64,000 nucleotides of DNA from Alteribacillus bidgolensis (GTDB lineage Bacteria; Bacillota; Bacilli; Bacillales; Marinococcaceae), in assembly GCF_002886255.1 (NCBI RefSeq), contig NZ_KZ614149.1:3280605-3344604 (forward strand), written 5' to 3'. Under the pieces are notes generated by a model. The model was not told the origin of the DNA. It searched no databases and was given only the letters and a program-made list of their open reading frames with translations. The position numbers and the translations under genes were made by a program. How positions within the stretch are numbered: position 1 is the stretch's first letter; the number at the start of each line of letters is the position of its first letter. Positions 34,437 to 42,607 of the stretch are shown here, piece after piece.

Positions 34437-34472
34437 ACGAGTCTTCTCTTTTGTGAGAGGCTCGTTTTTTTA
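34437..34472 (+). terminator. Intrinsic terminator after tRNA-Met
   Basis: AACGAGTCTTCTC (34437-34449) pairs imperfectly with GAGAGGCTCGTT (34455-34466), then TTTTTT. Confidence 0.82.
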
Positions 34473-34514
34473 ATTGTCGAGGAAATTATATTTTCTATTA
34501 GATAACTATCTTTA

Positions 34515-34646
34515 TCTGCGTCTCGCTTCAGCACCTAGCTGCTCGTACCCACAAGATAATAAAGATCTTTTGCTAAAACCGCAAACTAAACGATCGCAAA
34601 CTTAGCAGAAGTTCCTATATCTTAGACGAATTTCCCTTTATAAAGA
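34515..34646 (+). repeat. Second repeat family, copy 2 (degenerate)
   Basis: CTTAGCAGAAGTTCCTATAT and CTTAGACGAATTTCCCTTTA (34601-34640) match 12515-12551. The preceding CGCTTCAGCACCTAGCTGCT resembles the start of a dispersed intergenic repeat seen in several Bacillaceae (recalled from general knowledge, not searched). No gene is seen in 34473-34895. Confidence 0.4.
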
Positions 34647-34794
34647 TTTTTTTATAACATCATTCTGTTTGTTTTTACTCCATTTTCAAGCATTCTTTTT
34701 TATTTGCTGTAAGAAATTGTTAGTTGGTGTTTTGCTTTTTTTGAAAATACACTGCTAAAGCTTACAAACAGGGGTTTTTATAAAAAAAATAAAT

Positions 34795-34860
34795 CGTCGA
34801 AGACTTTTTTTGTATCTGTTCGTGATTTTGACAAACATTTAACAAAATTGAATATATAAT
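34795..34860 (+). promoter_or_regulatory. Spo0A-dependent spoIIE promoter
   Basis: TTGACA (34828-34833) and TATAAT (34855-34860) are consensus but 21 bp apart, the spacing typical of Spo0A~P-activated sigma-A promoters such as spoIIE. 0A-box-like sites: CGTCGAA (34795-34801), TTCGTGA (34819-34825, reverse) and TGACAAA (34829-34835, overlapping -35), each one mismatch from TGNCGAA. Confidence 0.78.
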
Positions 34861-34895
34861 AAATCCACAAACTTTCTAGCAGGTGGTGGGTTATT

Positions 34896-37391
34896 ATGTA
34901 TCAACGGGATCTAACGAAACGAGCAGATGAAACAGAACCGATTTGGGAGCACGTATGGGCTTTAGTAAAGAATATCAGTAATCGCACGAAGCAGAAAACA
35001 TTAAGATTGTTAGAAATGTTGTTTATTCAATGGGGCGGTCTTGTCTTTATTTTAGGAATTCTTTTAGGACGAGCTGTTTTGCTTGCAGAGCTGTTTCCTT
35101 TTGCACTGCCATTTTTTGCAGCGGTGTACTCATGGCGTAAAGAAAAAGGAATTATTGCAGCAGCAGGTATCATTGTTGGTACCTTTTCTGGTGCTATCTT
35201 TCACGGAGCATTTGTATTAGCAGCCATTGCTATCTTTTTAGGCATCTATGAATGGATTACCCGTTATGGATCGAGGACAGGATGGACGCTGCCGCTGTCT
35301 GTATTTTTAGCTACAGTGGGAGCCCGTGCAAGTACTGTATGGCTAGAAGAAGGGGCTCTATCGTCTTATTCTATGGTAATGGCTGGAGTGGAAGCAGGCC
35401 TTAGCTTTATTTTAACGATGATTTTTTTACAAAGTATGCCTCTATTGATAACGAAGAAAAGAAAACAACCATTAAAACAAGAAGAAATTGTTTGTTTTAT
35501 TATATTACTAGCTTCTGTCATGACCGGAGCAATCGGCTGGGTGATCTATGGGATGGCTGCCGAACATACCCTGGCCAGATACCTCGTGCTGTTATTTGCG
35601 TATACGGGAGGAGCAGCACTTGGTGCGTCCGTAGGTGTCATTGTTGGGCTTGTTCTCAGTCTGGCTTCCGTTGCTAACTTATATCAGATGAGCTTGCTTG
35701 CATTTGCAGGCCTTCTTGGCGGGCTTTTAAAAGAAGGCAAAAAAGTCGGGGTTAGCATTGGAATGCTTTTAGGTACGGCTTTAATTGCATTATATGGAGA
35801 TGGTATGAATGGAGCTACTTTGACGCTTGCCGAATCAGCGGCAGCTATTGCTTTATTTTTAATTACTCCTCGTATAATCACTTCCTTTATAGAAAAATAT
35901 ATTCCAGGGACTCCGGAATATGCCCGGGAACAACAAAAGCATATGAAAAAAATCAGGGATATTACGGCATTAAAAGTAGAGAGGTTTTCTAATCTGTTTC
36001 AAACCCTCTCCAAAAGCTTTATGTCCAGCCCTGACATGACAGATAAAGAAATGGAGGACAAAGAGAGAGATGAATTATTAAGTAAAATAACCGAAAAAAC
36101 GTGTCAAACTTGTTTTCGTAAAGAAAGGTGCTGGGTCAACCAGTTTCACGAAACGTACGATGGCATGACAAGCATGCTCTATGAACTAGAACGAAACGGA
36201 AAAATAAGCGGTCCTATGAAAAACCAATGGAAGAAGCATTGTCACTATGAAACTAGGATAACCAAAGTAATGACAGAAGAGTTAAAGCAAGATCAAGCCA
36301 GAAGGGAACTGTCCAAACAAGTCCAGGAGAGCCGTCAGCTCGTAGCGGATCAGCTTAGAGGGGTATCTGAAGTCATGGATGATTTCGCTCGCGAAATACA
36401 AAGAGAAAAGGAAGCCCACCATTGGCAGGAAGAGCAAATCCATGAAGCTTTACAAGACGCAGGGCTTGATATTGGCCATGTAGATATATATAGGCTTGAT
36501 GAAGGAAATGTAGAGATAGAAATGAGCGTGTTAAAGGGGGCGGGACTAGAACAGGCAGAAAAAATCATTGCACCAATGCTGTCTGATATTTTAAAAGAAC
36601 ACATTATTGTAGATAAAGAAGAGCCATACGAAAACATATCAGAATATTTAAACCTCACTTTCGTGTCGGCTCGAACATACACAGTGAATATTGGAACATC
36701 ATCGGTGGCTAAAGGCGGAGGGTGGGTGTCAGGGGACAGTTATGCTTCTATGGATATTGGGGCAGGAAAACATGCCATTGCAATAAGTGATGGGATGGGA
36801 AGCGGAGAAAAGGCACATAGAGAAAGCAGTTCAGCGCTGCAAATTTTACAAACCATACTTGCTTCTGGAATGGATGAGAAAACAGCGATACGTTCTATTA
36901 ATTCGATTTTAAGTTTACGTTCAACCGAAGAAATGTTTTCTACGCTTGATCTTGCGATGATTGATTTGCAAGAAGCAAAGAGCAGGTTTATAAAAATAGG
37001 TTCAATTCCTAGCTTTATTAGAAGGGAGGATAAAGTAAAGCAAATTGAAGCACGAAATCTGCCTATTGGCATGATGGAACATGCTGAATTAGATGTTGTC
37101 ACTGAGCAAATGAAAGATGGAGATATGCTTATTATGATGAGCGACGGTATTCTAGATATTCCTGGTCCGATTGAAAATACGGAAATATGGATAAGGCGTA
37201 TTATTTCACAGCTTGATACAGAGGACCCGCAGGAAATGGCAGACTTGTTATTAGAGAGGGTGATGAGGGTATCGCAAGGCAAAATAAATGATGACATGAC
37301 CATTGTGACTGCAAAAATCGAGCGCAACCTACCGAAGTGGGCAGCAATACCGGTTCGTCAAACCGTCCCATTAAAACGAAAAAAAGCTTAA
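34896..37391 (+). CDS. spoIIE: Stage II sporulation protein E (SpoIIAA phosphatase)
   Basis: PP2C-type phosphatase that dephosphorylates SpoIIAA-P and so activates sigma-F in the forespore; also acts at the polar septum. 831 residues. About ten membrane helices in residues 40-335, a central FtsZ-interacting/oligomerisation region with a CQTCFRKERCW cysteine cluster (about 405-415), and the C-terminal phosphatase domain (about 590-825) with metal-binding AISDGMGSGEKA (D632) and MMSDGILD. Confidence 0.96.
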   Translation: MYQRDLTKRADETEPIWEHVWALVKNISNRTKQKTLRLLEMLFIQWGGLVFILGILLGRAVLLAELFPFALPFFAAVYSWRKEKGIIAAAGIIVGTFSGAIFHGAFVLAAIAIFLGIYEWITRYGSRTGWTLPLSVFLATVGARASTVWLEEGALSSYSMVMAGVEAGLSFILTMIFLQSMPLLITKKRKQPLKQEEIVCFIILLASVMTGAIGWVIYGMAAEHTLARYLVLLFAYTGGAALGASVGVIVGLVLSLASVANLYQMSLLAFAGLLGGLLKEGKKVGVSIGMLLGTALIALYGDGMNGATLTLAESAAAIALFLITPRIITSFIEKYIPGTPEYAREQQKHMKKIRDITALKVERFSNLFQTLSKSFMSSPDMTDKEMEDKERDELLSKITEKTCQTCFRKERCWVNQFHETYDGMTSMLYELERNGKISGPMKNQWKKHCHYETRITKVMTEELKQDQARRELSKQVQESRQLVADQLRGVSEVMDDFAREIQREKEAHHWQEEQIHEALQDAGLDIGHVDIYRLDEGNVEIEMSVLKGAGLEQAEKIIAPMLSDILKEHIIVDKEEPYENISEYLNLTFVSARTYTVNIGTSSVAKGGGWVSGDSYASMDIGAGKHAIAISDGMGSGEKAHRESSSALQILQTILASGMDEKTAIRSINSILSLRSTEEMFSTLDLAMIDLQEAKSRFIKIGSIPSFIRREDKVKQIEARNLPIGMMEHAELDVVTEQMKDGDMLIMMSDGILDIPGPIENTEIWIRRIISQLDTEDPQEMADLLLERVMRVSQGKINDDMTIVTAKIERNLPKWAAIPVRQTVPLKRKKA

Positions 37392-37489
37392 TTTCAGCCG
37401 ATCTGAAGTCTTTAAAACCCTTCGATAAGGTATATATTTTTCATACACCGTCAAAAATGAAAATAATACCAAAAACGGAGGGGAACATT

Positions 37490-38233
37490 ATGAGTGGAGG
37501 AAAAATAAAACAAATTTTATTATTAACCGATGGCTGCTCTAATCAAGGTGAAGATCCAGCTGCAGTCGCAGCATTTGCAAAGGAAAAAGGAATAACTGTA
37601 AATGTGATAGGAATTCTTGAACATGGGGCAGCCCGGGAACATGGAATGAAAGAAGTGGAAGATATATCGATGGCAGGAGGGGGTGTTAGTCAGGTTGTAT
37701 ATGCTAACCAATTATCACAAACCGTACAGATGGTAACTAGACAAGCTATGACTCAAACCCTGCACGGAGTGGTGCACAATGAACTGCGCCATATTTTAGG
37801 TGAAGAACAGGAAATGGAAGATCTCCCGCCTGATAAAAGAGGAGAAGTTATGGAGGTGGTGGATGAATTAGGAGAGAATATTAGTTTAGAGGTTTTAATT
37901 TTAGTGGACACAAGCGCAAGCATGAAAGCTAAGCTTCCAATGGTGCAAGAGGCTTTGTCTGATCTATCCATCAGTTTGAATTCGAGAACCGGAGGAAATC
38001 ATTTTTCTTTGTTTTTATTTCCCGGGAAAAGAAAAGAAGTGGAAAAAGTATTAGACTGGACTCCAAAAATTAACTCTCTTACAGGAACATTTAATCGCTT
38101 AACTACTGGAGGAGTCACACCTACAGGGCCTGCCTTAAAGGCTGCTTTATACCATTTTGAAAAACGTCAGGATAGAAGGAGTCTGATTGAGTATGGAGAG
38201 GAAGACGGTCCATTTGAAGAATCAGGCTTCTAA
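37490..38233 (+). CDS. yabS: VWA-domain sporulation-locus protein YabS
   Basis: 247 residues. Split von Willebrand A features: ILLLTDGCSNQGEDPAAVAA near the N-terminus and a MIDAS-like LVDTSASMKAK (about 143-153), with TTGGVTPTGPAL at the end. In B. subtilis yabS belongs to the sigma-E regulon; function unknown. ATG 37490 behind GGAGGGG; the open frame extends upstream into spoIIE without a ribosome site. CATACACC at 37442 resembles a sigma-E -10, but the -35 is unclear. Overlaps yabT. Confidence 0.9.
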   Translation: MSGGKIKQILLLTDGCSNQGEDPAAVAAFAKEKGITVNVIGILEHGAAREHGMKEVEDISMAGGGVSQVVYANQLSQTVQMVTRQAMTQTLHGVVHNELRHILGEEQEMEDLPPDKRGEVMEVVDELGENISLEVLILVDTSASMKAKLPMVQEALSDLSISLNSRTGGNHFSLFLFPGKRKEVEKVLDWTPKINSLTGTFNRLTTGGVTPTGPALKAALYHFEKRQDRRSLIEYGEEDGPFEESGF

Positions 38234-39209
38234 TCTTGCTCCGGGCACAAAATGGCTCGGGAAATGGAACAGAAATCCATACCGCATTGTTAAAAAACTA
38301 GGTCATGGAGCAACAGGCTCTGTTTATTTAGTAGAAACAAGAACAGGTCAGGCCGCGGTGAAAATTGGAGAAAATAAAATGTCATTAACTTCGGAAATAA
38401 ATGTATTAAAGCATTTTTCCAAAGTTAAAGGTAATGTACTAGGGCCTTCTTTATGGGATGTAGATGATATAGAAATTGGAAATGAAACGTATCCTTTTTT
38501 TTGTATGGAGTATTTAAAAGGGGAGTCATTATTAGAGTTTACGAAAAAAAAAGGAATAGAATGGGCACCGATACTCATGGTCCAGTTATTAGGAGATCTG
38601 GACCGTCTGCACAGAGAGGGGTGGATATTTGGAGATCTAAAACCTGAAAATTTAATTGTAACTGGCCCGCCTGCACGGGTTAGATGGTTTGATGTGGGGG
38701 GGACAACAAAAATAGGGAGATCAATCAAAGAATATACAGAATTTTATGATAGAGGATATTGGGGACTTGGTGATCGAAAGGCAGAACCGTCTTATGATTT
38801 GTTTTCTGCTGCTATGATATTTATTCAAACTGCTTATCGCGAGCGATTTAATAAACCGTCTGGTAATGAGAATAGTTTAGATTATTTATCAAGACGAATT
38901 TCAAACATGACCCCGCTTTCCCCTTATAAAAAAATTCTCCTTCATGCCTTAAAAGGGAAGTATACAGGAGCTCAATGGATGAAAAAAGATGTGATGGCAG
39001 CCATTGAAGCTCGTTCATATAAAAGATCGTATAAAGAGAAGCGAGCCCGTTCTGCTCACCCGGTTAATAAGAAAGCAAGAAACGGACCGAATCTAAGAAA
39101 AAATAAAAGAAAAAAAGAAAACTCTTCTTCCTATAGAGTAGAAATTATCCTTACAGCCTCTTTTCTCTTTTTATCATCTATTCTATACTTTATGGGACAA
39201 TGGATGTAA
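38193..39209 (+). CDS. yabT: Serine/threonine protein kinase YabT
   Basis: Hanks-type kinase, DNA-activated and membrane-anchored in B. subtilis, phosphorylating RecA and AbrB among others. 338 residues from ATG 38193 (TTG 38187 is equally possible; AGAAGGAG at 38174-38181). Glycine loop KLGHGATGSVYLV, ATP lysine AAVKIGE, catalytic loop FGDLKPENLIV (no HRD arginine) and DVGG replacing DFG. A Lys/Arg-rich stretch (about 270-310), probably DNA-binding, precedes a single C-terminal membrane helix. Overlaps yabS by 41 bases. Confidence 0.93.
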   Translation: MERKTVHLKNQASNLAPGTKWLGKWNRNPYRIVKKLGHGATGSVYLVETRTGQAAVKIGENKMSLTSEINVLKHFSKVKGNVLGPSLWDVDDIEIGNETYPFFCMEYLKGESLLEFTKKKGIEWAPILMVQLLGDLDRLHREGWIFGDLKPENLIVTGPPARVRWFDVGGTTKIGRSIKEYTEFYDRGYWGLGDRKAEPSYDLFSAAMIFIQTAYRERFNKPSGNENSLDYLSRRISNMTPLSPYKKILLHALKGKYTGAQWMKKDVMAAIEARSYKRSYKEKRARSAHPVNKKARNGPNLRKNKRKKENSSSYRVEIILTASFLFLSSILYFMGQWM

Positions 39210-39233
39210 AGTGGGAAAAGTGGGGAGTGCTTC

Positions 39234-39992
39234 ATGGGTAAAGCAGAACAAACAATGGAATGCTGTTTACTTGGCGGCAAACTAATGCTTCGCTACGGAG
39301 CTGAAACATATAGAGTAGAGGATACAATGACACGTATGGCTCAATCTGCTGGTATGCTTCATGTTAGCAGTTTTGTAACAACAACCGGTATTTTTCTAGC
39401 ATTTCGTACAAAAGAAGGCCAAGATCTAATGCAAATGATCCGTGTGCGAGAAAGATATCAGGATTTAAGCAAGGTAACATCTGTGAACCAGGTATCAAGA
39501 GAATTTACACACGGTGAGTTAACCATAGAAGATACAATCCATAAACTTATTGAAATTGAAAAAGCCCCTATGAATTACCCTTTGTGGCTGATTTATTTGG
39601 CATCGGGTATAGGAGGGGCAGCTTTCTCTTATTTAATAGGGGGAAGCTTATTCGATGTTTTGCCGGCTTTTATTGGTGGATTGATTACAACGGTTTCTTT
39701 AGTTTTGTACCAAAAATATTTGAAAGTTAGATTTTTTTCGGAATTTTTGGCGTCTCTAACAGGTGGAATGACAGCTATATTAATGATTCAATCAGGATTT
39801 GGCATAAGTATAGATCAAGTGATTATCGGTACACTCATTCCGCTAGTACCCGGTGTTCCGTTGACTAACTCTGTCAGAGATCTCATGTCAGGAGACCTTG
39901 TTGCCGGGGTTGCTCGCGGGGCGGAAGCTGGTGTCTCCTCGCTTTCTATAGCTGCAGGAGTTGCTGTCTCTCTTTCTATTCTATATATTTAA
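39234..39992 (+). CDS. Threonine/serine exporter ThrE family, N-terminal-type subunit
   Basis: 252 residues, DUF1212/ThrE. A hydrophilic N-terminal region (1-115, with GGKLMLRYGAETYRVEDTM typical of the family) precedes about five membrane helices, including TLIPLVPGVPLTNSVRDLMSGD. Export of threonine/serine is known only for distant homologues such as Corynebacterium ThrE. It pairs with the next gene. Not at this locus in B. subtilis, where yabT is followed by tilS. Confidence 0.85.
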   Translation: MGKAEQTMECCLLGGKLMLRYGAETYRVEDTMTRMAQSAGMLHVSSFVTTTGIFLAFRTKEGQDLMQMIRVRERYQDLSKVTSVNQVSREFTHGELTIEDTIHKLIEIEKAPMNYPLWLIYLASGIGGAAFSYLIGGSLFDVLPAFIGGLITTVSLVLYQKYLKVRFFSEFLASLTGGMTAILMIQSGFGISIDQVIIGTLIPLVPGVPLTNSVRDLMSGDLVAGVARGAEAGVSSLSIAAGVAVSLSILYI

Positions 39993-40019
39993 TGCAAGCT
40001 AAGTACTGGAGTGTGCCTA

Positions 40020-40466
40020 ATGATTTGGTTAGAATTATTACTTTGTTTTATCGCTACTGTAGCTTTTGGAATTATATTTAATATTCCGCTCCGTCTTGTG
40101 TGGTGGGGCGGGTTTATTGGTGTTATTACTTGGTTTATTTATAGTTTTCTTCCGGATTTTGGGTGGAGTAAAGTTTTCTCGGCCGCAGTTGCAGCGTTTG
40201 CCGCTGCTTTTGTATCGCACTGGCTGGCTCGTTTTAGACGTGTTCCAGTAACGACATTTACTATTCCAGGTATTATACCGCTTGTTCCAGGAGAGAGAGC
40301 TTATTCTACCATGCTTGCTTTCGTTGAAGAGGATTATTTTAATGGGTTGCAGCAGGGAATAGAAACGTTATTACAAGCAGGTGCCATAGCAGCAGGGTTA
40401 GTTTTTGCATTGTCTATTTTTTCTATTGGTAAAGGGGTAGGGCAGCGCTATGAAACAAATCGTTAA
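40020..40466 (+). CDS. Threonine/serine exporter ThrE family, C-terminal-type subunit
   Basis: 148 residues, DUF3815/ThrE_2: essentially all membrane, four to five helices, with the second half-motif TIPGIIPLVPGERAYSTML mirroring the motif of the partner. ATG 40020 follows CTGGAG; GTG 40011 is an in-frame alternative. Overlaps tilS by 17 bases. Confidence 0.84.
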   Translation: MIWLELLLCFIATVAFGIIFNIPLRLVWWGGFIGVITWFIYSFLPDFGWSKVFSAAVAAFAAAFVSHWLARFRRVPVTTFTIPGIIPLVPGERAYSTMLAFVEEDYFNGLQQGIETLLQAGAIAAGLVFALSIFSIGKGVGQRYETNR

Positions 40467-41853
40467 ACAATGGATAAATGAACGGGAACTTCTAAAGAGT
40501 GGCAATAAACTATTAGCCGCTGTTTCTGGAGGCCCGGATTCCATGGCTCTTTTACATTTATTATTGGAATTTCAGCAAGAATGGAAATTGAAAGTCGCGG
40601 CTGCACATGTAAATCATGGGTTGAGAGAGGAAACGGCATCTGAAGATGAAAAATTTGTAAGAAATTGGTGCAGGGATAAAGGGGTTCCCTATTTCAGTAA
40701 ACAGGTTGATGTTAAAGAAGCATTAGAAAAAGAAGGCGGTACCGTACAAGAACAAGCGCGCCGTCTTCGATATAATTACTTAGAGACATTGATGTCGGAA
40801 TACAAATTAGATGTTTTAGCAACCGGCCACCATGCCGACGATCAAATGGAAACTATGCTTATGAAGCAGGCAACAGGCAGAGCTGTTTTAGGAGAAGCCG
40901 GGATAGCATCTTCGCGGCTTTTCGGAGATGGGAAATTAATAAGGCCATTACTTTGTGTAACAAAAGAAGAAATTCTACATTTCTGTCATGAAAACAACAT
41001 TCCGTTTCGCACAGATGAAAGCAATAGTTCAGATAAATATACTCGGAACAGATTCAGGCAATCTGTGCTTCCATTTCTAAAAAAAGAAAATAAATTAGTC
41101 CATCAGCATTTTCAAGATTTTTTAGACTGGGAATCAGAAGAAAGGCATTATATTGAGTCTTTGGCAGAGGAAGAAATTCAACGACTTCTCTTAAACAAGA
41201 ATGAACATTCCATGACTATTTCTGCAGACGGTTTGATAGCGCTTCCTGTCCCTTTACAAAGAAGAGGGATTCATCTAATATTAAAGTATCTTTGTTATTC
41301 AAAGGTTCCTGAATTATCCATTTTACATATTAAACAATTAGTTCATTTGTTACACCAGCAGCACCCCTCCTTTACGTTGGATTGGCCGGGAGGGGTTAAG
41401 GTGTCTCGTTCTTACAACTCCTTGCGTTTTACGATCAACAGTGAGGACAAGATGGAAAAAAATAGACCCACTCGTTATTTAAACATTTCCGAAAAGGTTT
41501 CTTATGATGATATCACCTTCACTGCGCAAAGGACCAAAAATATTAAGGAATGGGCACAACGAGAAAATGTGTTTATTTGTAAAGAGGAAGAAACAACGTT
41601 TCCGCTGATAATCCGTACATGGAAAGCCGGAGATAAAATTCACCCTTTAGGAATGAAGGGAACCAAAAAAGTGAATCGTATCTTTATAGACAAAAAAATC
41701 CCACAAGATAAACGAAACACTTGGCCGATTTTAACTGATGCAACAGGAGAGGTCCTTTGGATTCCTTATTTAAAAAGGTCTTCAAGCCATGTGAGAAATC
41801 TTGGATTGGAAACAGATTATGTTGCCATACAATGTAAAGGTCTCCCTCAATAG
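40450..41853 (+). CDS. tilS: tRNA(Ile)-lysidine synthase
   Basis: Converts C34 of tRNA-Ile(CAU) to lysidine, so that AUA is read as Ile; essential. 467 residues. PP-loop AAVSGGPDSMALLHLL (SGGPDS at 26-31), then HVNHGLREE and ATGHHADDQMETMLM; a C-terminal TilS substrate-binding domain ends near KRSSSHVRNLGLETDYVAI. B. subtilis makes a TilS/HprT pair that also controls ftsH; the same three genes are adjacent here. Confidence 0.95.
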   Translation: MKQIVKQWINERELLKSGNKLLAAVSGGPDSMALLHLLLEFQQEWKLKVAAAHVNHGLREETASEDEKFVRNWCRDKGVPYFSKQVDVKEALEKEGGTVQEQARRLRYNYLETLMSEYKLDVLATGHHADDQMETMLMKQATGRAVLGEAGIASSRLFGDGKLIRPLLCVTKEEILHFCHENNIPFRTDESNSSDKYTRNRFRQSVLPFLKKENKLVHQHFQDFLDWESEERHYIESLAEEEIQRLLLNKNEHSMTISADGLIALPVPLQRRGIHLILKYLCYSKVPELSILHIKQLVHLLHQQHPSFTLDWPGGVKVSRSYNSLRFTINSEDKMEKNRPTRYLNISEKVSYDDITFTAQRTKNIKEWAQRENVFICKEEETTFPLIIRTWKAGDKIHPLGMKGTKKVNRIFIDKKIPQDKRNTWPILTDATGEVLWIPYLKRSSSHVRNLGLETDYVAIQCKGLPQ

Positions 41854-41997
41854 TGATTTTGCTTTCGTATAGACCATGTCAAGGTTTGAAGGGTGAAATT
41901 TATGAAGAACTCATGGTAAGATAGGGAACGGACAATATTAGCACCAATGCATGAATAATTAGATTGAAACAACGCTTGGGAGGGTATATAAATCCAG

Positions 41998-42540
41998 ATG
42001 CATGATGATATTGAAAAAGTGTTGATCAGCGAAGAGGAATTACAAGAAAAAATCCGTGAAATCGGTAAATATATATCCGAAGAATATGACGGACGTTTTC
42101 CGTTAGTTATCGGGGTTCTTAAAGGAGCACTCCCTTTTATGGCCGATGTATCCAAGCGGATTGAAACTCATATTGAGATTGATTTTATGGATGTATCAAG
42201 CTATGGTAACAGTACCGTTTCATCTGGAGAAGTTAAAATTATAAAAGACCTGGATACAACAGTAGAAGGTAGAGACATAATAATTTTAGAAGACATTATC
42301 GACAGCGGCATTACATTGAACTATCTAGTCAGTTTAATTAAACACAGAGGGGCGAAATCATTAACAATTGTCACTTTGTTAGACAAACCCGACGGCAGGC
42401 AAGTAGACCTTGTTCCTGATTTAGCTGGGTTTATTGTGCCGGACGAGTTTGTGGTAGGATACGGGCTGGATTATGCTGAAAAGTACCGCAACCTCCCTTA
42501 CATTGGTGTTTTAAAGCCTGAAATATACAAGGGGTCATGA
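41998..42540 (+). CDS. hpt: Hypoxanthine phosphoribosyltransferase
   Basis: Purine salvage enzyme (hprT), uses PRPP to make IMP/GMP. 180 residues. Type I PRTase PRPP loop IILEDIIDSGIT (about 95-106), LKGALPFMADV, and MDVSSYGNSTVSSGEVKIIK. ATG 41998 lies 13 bases after GGGAGGG, a little far. Ends 67 bases before ftsH. Confidence 0.95.
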   Translation: MHDDIEKVLISEEELQEKIREIGKYISEEYDGRFPLVIGVLKGALPFMADVSKRIETHIEIDFMDVSSYGNSTVSSGEVKIIKDLDTTVEGRDIIILEDIIDSGITLNYLVSLIKHRGAKSLTIVTLLDKPDGRQVDLVPDLAGFIVPDEFVVGYGLDYAEKYRNLPYIGVLKPEIYKGS

Positions 42541-42570
42541 TTGTGAGAAACAATACAAATATGGTACTAT
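42541..42570 (+). promoter_or_regulatory. Possible ftsH promoter
   Basis: TTGTGA (42541-42546), 18-bp spacer, TACTAT (42565-42570) preceded by TGG, an extended -10. Confidence 0.45.
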
Positions 42571-42607
42571 TATTGAAGTTGTCAATGCCCGTGGGAGGAG
42601 GTCAGGA

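Noticed and set aside
36740..37327. Minus-strand open frame of 195 codons opposite spoIIE
   Set aside because: Low-complexity Ser/Ile-rich translation that mirrors the phosphatase domain.
37425..37449. Sigma-E promoter for yabS
   Set aside because: CATACACC fits the -10, but the only ATA upstream is about two bases too close; left as a note in the gene entry.
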